Shown here piece by piece: positions 60,326 to 64,000 of a stretch of DNA of 64,000 nucleotides (positions are counted from its first letter, which is position 1; each line of letters starts with the position of its first letter). The DNA is taken from the NCBI GenBank assembly GCA_020161535.1, contig JAIUNW010000001.1, positions 248,001-312,000 of the forward strand. The letters are read 5' to 3'. A program made the position numbers and the translations under genes. The notes under the pieces were generated by a model. That model was not told the DNA's origin, made no database searches, and saw nothing but the letters and a program-made list of their open reading frames with translations. This DNA comes from Bacteroidota bacterium. GTDB lineage: Bacteria > Bacteroidota > Bacteroidia > Chitinophagales > Chitinophagaceae.

Positions 60326-61231
60326 TTAGCGCTTCTCCCATAGCGCACTGGGATACTCCCCTTCCGCCACCAGCTTATCCAGCGCAGCTTGTACACTCGG
60401 CGCGTCTTCTTTATAGGTTACGCCAAACCAACTTGAACTGGTTGGAATAACGGGTATCACGCCCATGCCCGATTTGGTGAAATGGTCGGCCACAATGGGA
60501 ATGAAAAACTCCGCTTTGGGATTGCCTTTGTTTTCTTCCACAAAATCGTCGAACATCTGCTGGCTGATGGCAAATACCGATGGATGAAAGCACCAAAAAT
60601 TCATCGACACACTTGAATCGATTGGAATTTCGCGGGGCTGCTGGTTATCGTCACAAATGATTTTTCCCTGCTGGTTTGAAATGTTCAAGCGCTCCGCAAT
60701 CGCTGTCAGGTTGCCATTGGCATCTACCTCGCAAACACCGCGGTTCACCGTGCCATGGTCTGACAACGTTTTCAGGAGCTCATACCCAATGATGCAATAG
60801 GTCTTTTCATTGCAACCATTTTTGCAAAAATCTGCGGCACGCTGAAAGGCGTCGCGGCCGTAGAAATCATCGGCATTGATCACCGCAAAATTTTCCTTCA
60901 CCACTTCCTTCGCGCAAAGCACCGCATGGGCAGTTCCCCAGGGCTTGGTTCTTTCTGCCGGCGCGGGACCGTTTTTCAGGTTTGCATTCAAATCCTGGAA
61001 CACATACTCCACCTTGATTTTGCCTTCCAGCTTGCTGCCAAATTTCTCGCGAAAATCAGCTTCAAAATCTTTGCGGATGATAAATACCACTTTACCGAAA
61101 CCGGCGCGAATGGCATCGTATATAGAATACTCCATAATAGTCTCTCCACTGGGGCCAAACGACTGGATCTGCTTCAGACTACCATATCGGGAAGCCATAC
61201 CGGCTGCCAATATCACGAGTGTAGGTTGCAT
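60326..61231 (-). CDS. Nucleotidyltransferase (NDP-sugar pyrophosphorylase-like)
   Basis: 301 residues of the NTP_transferase (GT-A-like) fold: LVILAAGMASRYGSLKQIQSFGP (a GxxSR variant of the GxGTR nucleotide loop, with a lysine in the usual place), TKPWGTAHAVLCAKE, NFAVINADDFYGRDAF (metal-binding D) and VSMNFWCFHPSVF. It probably joins a nucleoside triphosphate to a sugar or alcohol phosphate; the substrate is unknown. Cytoplasmic. It sits at the edge of cassette 2 and is divergent from the PLP-deaminase gene. Confidence 0.85.
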   Translation of the reverse strand: MQPTLVILAAGMASRYGSLKQIQSFGPSGETIMEYSIYDAIRAGFGKVVFIIRKDFEADFREKFGSKLEGKIKVEYVFQDLNANLKNGPAPAERTKPWGTAHAVLCAKEVVKENFAVINADDFYGRDAFQRAADFCKNGCNEKTYCIIGYELLKTLSDHGTVNRGVCEVDANGNLTAIAERLNISNQQGKIICDDNQQPREIPIDSSVSMNFWCFHPSVFAISQQMFDDFVEENKGNPKAEFFIPIVADHFTKSGMGVIPVIPTSSSWFGVTYKEDAPSVQAALDKLVAEGEYPSALWEKR

Positions 61232-61272
61232 GCGAATTTTTTTGTTTCGGGCGCTAATATATAAATTCCAGC

Positions 61273-62163
61273 ATGAAATTACCAGTGCGGCCCGATTTGG
61301 TCTGCCTAGAACCGGTGCGGCTTTACCCCGAGCAGCCTATTTCGATCGACTGTTTACGGCTCGATAAGCTCCACCCCGCCCTATCGGGCAATAAATGGTT
61401 CAAGTTGCTGCCCTGGCTGCGTCTGGCGGCCGACCAGGGCGCTACCGGCATTGCCAGTTTCGGCGGCGTTTGGTCCAATCACCTGCTGGCCACCGCCGCG
61501 GCTGCGCAACACCTGGGGCTCAAAGCCTATGGCATCGTACGAGGTGAAGAACTGTCAACCGCCTGCCTGCAAGATTGCCGGGCATTGGGCATGGAACTGA
61601 TTTTTGTTTCGCGCAGCGATTACCGTGCGTTTCAACAATACAACGATAGACTTGACCTGCCCGACAAAGTAGTTGTGGTGCCGGAAGGCGGACAAGGCCT
61701 CCCTGGCGTAACTGGTGCTGCCGCAATGCTCGATCCCCTGCCATCTCCCGGCAACTATACCGATGTGGCGGTTGCGGTGGGTACCGGCACCAGCCTCGCA
61801 GGCATATTATCCGCCCTGGCGCCCCATCAGCAGGCCATCGGCATCAGCGCCCTCAAAGGGGAGAATCGCTTATCGGCTCAAATCAACGCCTGGGTACCAA
61901 ACCGGGAAAACCAGTTTACCATCTCCTTCCGCTTTCATTTCGGGGGATATGCCCGACACGACGCGAACCTGCTGGCCTTTATGAACGAGGTCTATCGCGA
62001 GCAGCAGATTCCGCTCGATTTTGTCTACACGGCCAAACTGTTTTATGGCATCCGGAAAATGTTACAAGAAAATTATTTTCCGCCAGAAGCAAGGCTGCTG
62101 CTGATTCACAGTGGCGGATTACAGGGAAACCGCTCATTGCCGGTTGGCAGCCTCGCGTATTGA
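61273..62163 (+). CDS. ACC deaminase/D-cysteine desulfhydrase family PLP enzyme
   Basis: 296 residues, fold-type II PLP enzyme: SGNKWFKLLPWL carries the PLP lysine (near residue 44), ASFGGVWSNHLLATAAAA binds the cofactor phosphate region, VPEGGQGLPGVTGAAAM and VAVGTGTSLAGIL form the glycine loop, and HSGGLQGNRS closes the site. It is the small Bacteroidota version of DcyD/AcdS; D-cysteine desulfhydrase activity is more likely than ACC deaminase. Its stop overlaps the first bases of the following open frame. Confidence 0.85.
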   Translation: MKLPVRPDLVCLEPVRLYPEQPISIDCLRLDKLHPALSGNKWFKLLPWLRLAADQGATGIASFGGVWSNHLLATAAAAQHLGLKAYGIVRGEELSTACLQDCRALGMELIFVSRSDYRAFQQYNDRLDLPDKVVVVPEGGQGLPGVTGAAAMLDPLPSPGNYTDVAVAVGTGTSLAGILSALAPHQQAIGISALKGENRLSAQINAWVPNRENQFTISFRFHFGGYARHDANLLAFMNEVYREQQIPLDFVYTAKLFYGIRKMLQENYFPPEARLLLIHSGGLQGNRSLPVGSLAY

Positions 62164-62166
62164 AAT

Positions 62167-62174
62167 TATATTTG
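62167..62174 (+). promoter_or_regulatory. -7 promoter box before the 373-residue secreted protein (TATATTTG)
   Basis: Perfect TAnnTTTG, six bases before ATG 62181. This favours ATG 62181 over the in-frame TTG 62160 and suggests a leaderless transcript. Confidence 0.5.
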
Positions 62175-62180
62175 TGGCCG

Positions 62181-63302
62181 ATGACGAAAAGAGCCGGACA
62201 ATTCACTGTCTTCCTGTTATTTTTTCTTTTTTGCCTGGCAACAGATGGCGCGCAGGCACAAGACAGCCTTCCGCAATTCAACGCCGTTCGCCGACCCGGC
62301 AACCGAATTCTAATCAGCTGGACAAATCCCTTTGGTAGTAAAATCCGTCAGTTGAGCATTCAACGCTCGGCAGATAGCACCCGGCTGTTTAAATCAATCG
62401 TTACCCTGCCCGATCCGAAAGTGCTGAAGAATGGCTATGTAGATACAAAATCGCCCGATACGCTGCAATATTACCGACTCTATATCCTGCTCGACAGCGG
62501 TCGCTATATTTTCAGTAAATCGAAGCGAGCGGTTAAGTATGTTGACCCGCCACCAACACCGCCTGCACCCATCGTTAAACCCACGCAGAAACCGGGCGAC
62601 AAACAACCGGTAGAAAAAACAGAAAAGGCCAAGCCGAACACAGCAGGGAAAACGGAAGAACAGCGGCAAAGCAAAACAGAAGAGCCAAAACCAGCCGAAA
62701 AAGAAGAACCGAAGCCGGACGAGAAAGAAGAATCGATTTCTGGCAAAACCGACGAGTCCAGGGCAGGCAAGGCAAAAGAGCCGATTACCAACAAGCCAGT
62801 GGAACCTGCGCCAAGCAAAAAGATTGATGATAAAATTATCGATAAACCAAAGGAAACGCCTAAGCAACCGATAATAATTCCCGAACGAATCTATACCATC
62901 AAACGGGCCGATACCCTGCGCGGTACCCTGCCCGAATCCAAAATGCGGGCCTTTCGCGATTCGATCAATCTTTATACAAAAGACACGTTGTTGTCGGTCG
63001 TGAACGATACCATTATCATTCGCGCTTTTATACCCAAAGACCAATTCGTTTTATCGAAGTATATTTTTACCGATAAATCCGGCCTCCTGCACATCGAGCT
63101 AAGCGATGCCCCGCGAAAAGCATACAAAGTGCGGTTCTACGAAGAAGACAAAACCTTTCTTTTTGAAGTACGGGATATCCGTGACCAAATCCTGCTGATC
63201 GACAAAGCCAATTTCCAACACGCGGGCTGGTTTTTATACGAACTCTTTGATAACAACGCTATTATAGAGAAAAATCGCTTTTTTATTGGCAAAGATTTCT
63301 AG
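62181..63302 (+). CDS. Secreted protein with Lys/Glu/Pro-rich central linker
   Basis: 373 residues: signal peptide (MTKRAGQFTVFLLFFLFCLATDGAQAQ), a fibronectin-III-like N-terminal domain (about 30-125; RPGNRILISWTNPFGSKIRQ, YYRLYILLDSGRYIF), a long charged linker (about 130-235; repeats of KTEEPKPAEKEEPKPDEKEE type), then a C-terminal beta-rich domain (about 240-373; FRDSINLYTKDTLLSVVNDT, DQFVLSKYIFTDKSGLLHIE, FEVRDIRDQILLIDK). No known family is recognised. A periplasmic or outer-membrane structural role is possible. It is convergent with lipB, overlapping by four bases. Confidence 0.7.
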   Translation: MTKRAGQFTVFLLFFLFCLATDGAQAQDSLPQFNAVRRPGNRILISWTNPFGSKIRQLSIQRSADSTRLFKSIVTLPDPKVLKNGYVDTKSPDTLQYYRLYILLDSGRYIFSKSKRAVKYVDPPPTPPAPIVKPTQKPGDKQPVEKTEKAKPNTAGKTEEQRQSKTEEPKPAEKEEPKPDEKEESISGKTDESRAGKAKEPITNKPVEPAPSKKIDDKIIDKPKETPKQPIIIPERIYTIKRADTLRGTLPESKMRAFRDSINLYTKDTLLSVVNDTIIIRAFIPKDQFVLSKYIFTDKSGLLHIELSDAPRKAYKVRFYEEDKTFLFEVRDIRDQILLIDKANFQHAGWFLYELFDNNAIIEKNRFFIGKDF

Positions 63303-63997
63303 CGCATCGTTAGCGGATCCTTCTCTATGTTGGCTTCAAAAAGATCACTGAATTTATTGACGAAAATCTCTTTAACCAGTTCAAAATCAACTACTTTATT
63401 GAGTTCTTTTGAAATGGAGCTGACCTGTTTCTGTTGGATGCCGCAGGGAACAATATGGTTGAAATAAGCAAGGTCGGTATTGACGTTTAGCGCGAATCCA
63501 TGCATGGTTATCCACCGGCTACACCGGATACCGATCGCGCAGATTTTGCGCTCCCGGCCTTTGATTGCGGGGTCCAGCCATACCCCGGTTTCGCCTGGCG
63601 ACCGGTCGCCTGTCAAGCCAAAATCGGCAATGGTCTGGATCACCGACTCTTCAATGCGTCGTAAGTACTTGCCTAAATCGGTGCCAAAATATTCCAGGTC
63701 CAGGATGGGATAACCCACCAATTGACCGGGACCATGAAAGGTAATATCGCCCCCCCGGTTGGTATGAAAAAACTCGATCCCCCGCTGCTGCCGCTCGGTT
63801 TCGTTGATGAGCACATGCTCCATCTTTCCACTCTTGCCAAGGGTGTATACCGGCGGGTGTTCAACCAGCAGCAGGCGGTTCACCGTCGGTTCGCCAGCCG
63901 CTTTTCGCCGCAGGTTGTCTTGCAACAGCGATTCCTGCAAATCCCAGGTTTCTTTGTAAGGGCGTCGGCCGAGGTCGGTCAGTAAAACAGTTTGCAT
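63299..63997 (-). CDS. lipB: Octanoyl-[acyl carrier protein]:protein N-octanoyltransferase
   Basis: Transfers octanoyl from acyl carrier protein to lipoyl domains (first step of lipoate assembly), cytoplasmic. 232 residues with the LipB signature RGGDITFHGPGQLVGYPI (near 82-99), EHPPVYTLGKSGK, the lysine/cysteine dyad in KICAIGIRCSRWITMHGFALNV and PCGI, and a C-terminal FSDLF. Complete, starting three bases before the window end. The glycine cleavage system in this window needs the lipoylated H protein. Confidence 0.95.
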   Translation of the reverse strand: MQTVLLTDLGRRPYKETWDLQESLLQDNLRRKAAGEPTVNRLLLVEHPPVYTLGKSGKMEHVLINETERQQRGIEFFHTNRGGDITFHGPGQLVGYPILDLEYFGTDLGKYLRRIEESVIQTIADFGLTGDRSPGETGVWLDPAIKGRERKICAIGIRCSRWITMHGFALNVNTDLAYFNHIVPCGIQQKQVSSISKELNKVVDFELVKEIFVNKFSDLFEANIEKDPLTMR

Positions 63998-64000
63998 CGG

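Overview
The window looks like a chromosomal segment of a Bacteroidota bacterium, most likely of the family Chitinophagaceae. Three things point there. The proteins are typical of that group: a type IX secretion sorting domain, DUF3857 transglutaminase-like pairs, an Nramp-Usp fusion, ECF sigma factors paired with membrane partners, DUF2911, DUF4197 and DUF4421. Several start codons sit a few bases behind the Bacteroidota -7 promoter box TAnnTTTG, and classical Shine-Dalgarno sites are scarce. No rRNA, intact tRNA, transposase, integrase, phage gene or CRISPR array was recognised. Placement below phylum is inference.

Layout. 1-7.4 kb: cysteine synthase with a SET-domain protein, PhoH, a lipoprotein, pyrophosphatase, an NlpC/P60 hydrolase, a first ECF sigma/membrane pair, a nucleoside deaminase and a TIM-barrel-like lipoprotein. 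7.4-18.7 kb: QueD, a sterol-desaturase gene broken by an internal deletion, the clpB operon, a serine hydrolase without its catalytic residues, two DUF3857 paralogues and QueG (QueD and QueG both belong to queuosine synthesis). 18.7-24.8 kb: a second ECF module whose partner carries an outer-membrane-type barrel, then a four-gene operon with sppA. 24.8-42 kb: FolK, a deoxynucleoside kinase, two MFS carriers, a KefB-type antiporter, glycine decarboxylase behind a striking 53-base hairpin, a deacetylase, a J-protein, a lactonase, a second serine hydrolase and an ABC-F ATPase. 42-47 kb: an FKBP isomerase, a PKD-domain protein and a glucan-phosphorylase-like enzyme, with two short-unit tandem arrays in the gaps. 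47-52 kb: an MntR-like repressor with its Nramp transporter, two Crp/Fnr regulators and isocitrate dehydrogenase. 52-57 kb: a secreted operon with an 1165-residue repetitive fibre-like protein and a T9SS-tagged protein. 57-60 kb: a third ECF sigma factor with a membrane-anchored trypsin-like protease, then an AT-rich foreign-looking gene. 60-64 kb: nucleotidyltransferase, a PLP deaminase, a secreted protein and LipB.

The least ordinary features are these. (1) Two intergenic segments, both between convergent genes, are bounded by the same 38-39 base inverted repeat but carry unrelated contents: a 20-base repeat array in one, a foreign-looking gene in the other. (2) Two arrays of about 20 and exactly 22 bases lie between stop codons and strong terminator hairpins, so they would form long repetitive 3' untranslated RNAs. 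(3) An ECF sigma factor is coupled to a protein that joins an anti-sigma-like cytoplasmic segment, one membrane helix and a trypsin-like protease with an intact triad. (4) Four enzyme-family members have lost the residue that normally does the chemistry. (5) The mntR promoter lies inside its presumed operator. Family assignments are by recognition of motifs; no database search was run.
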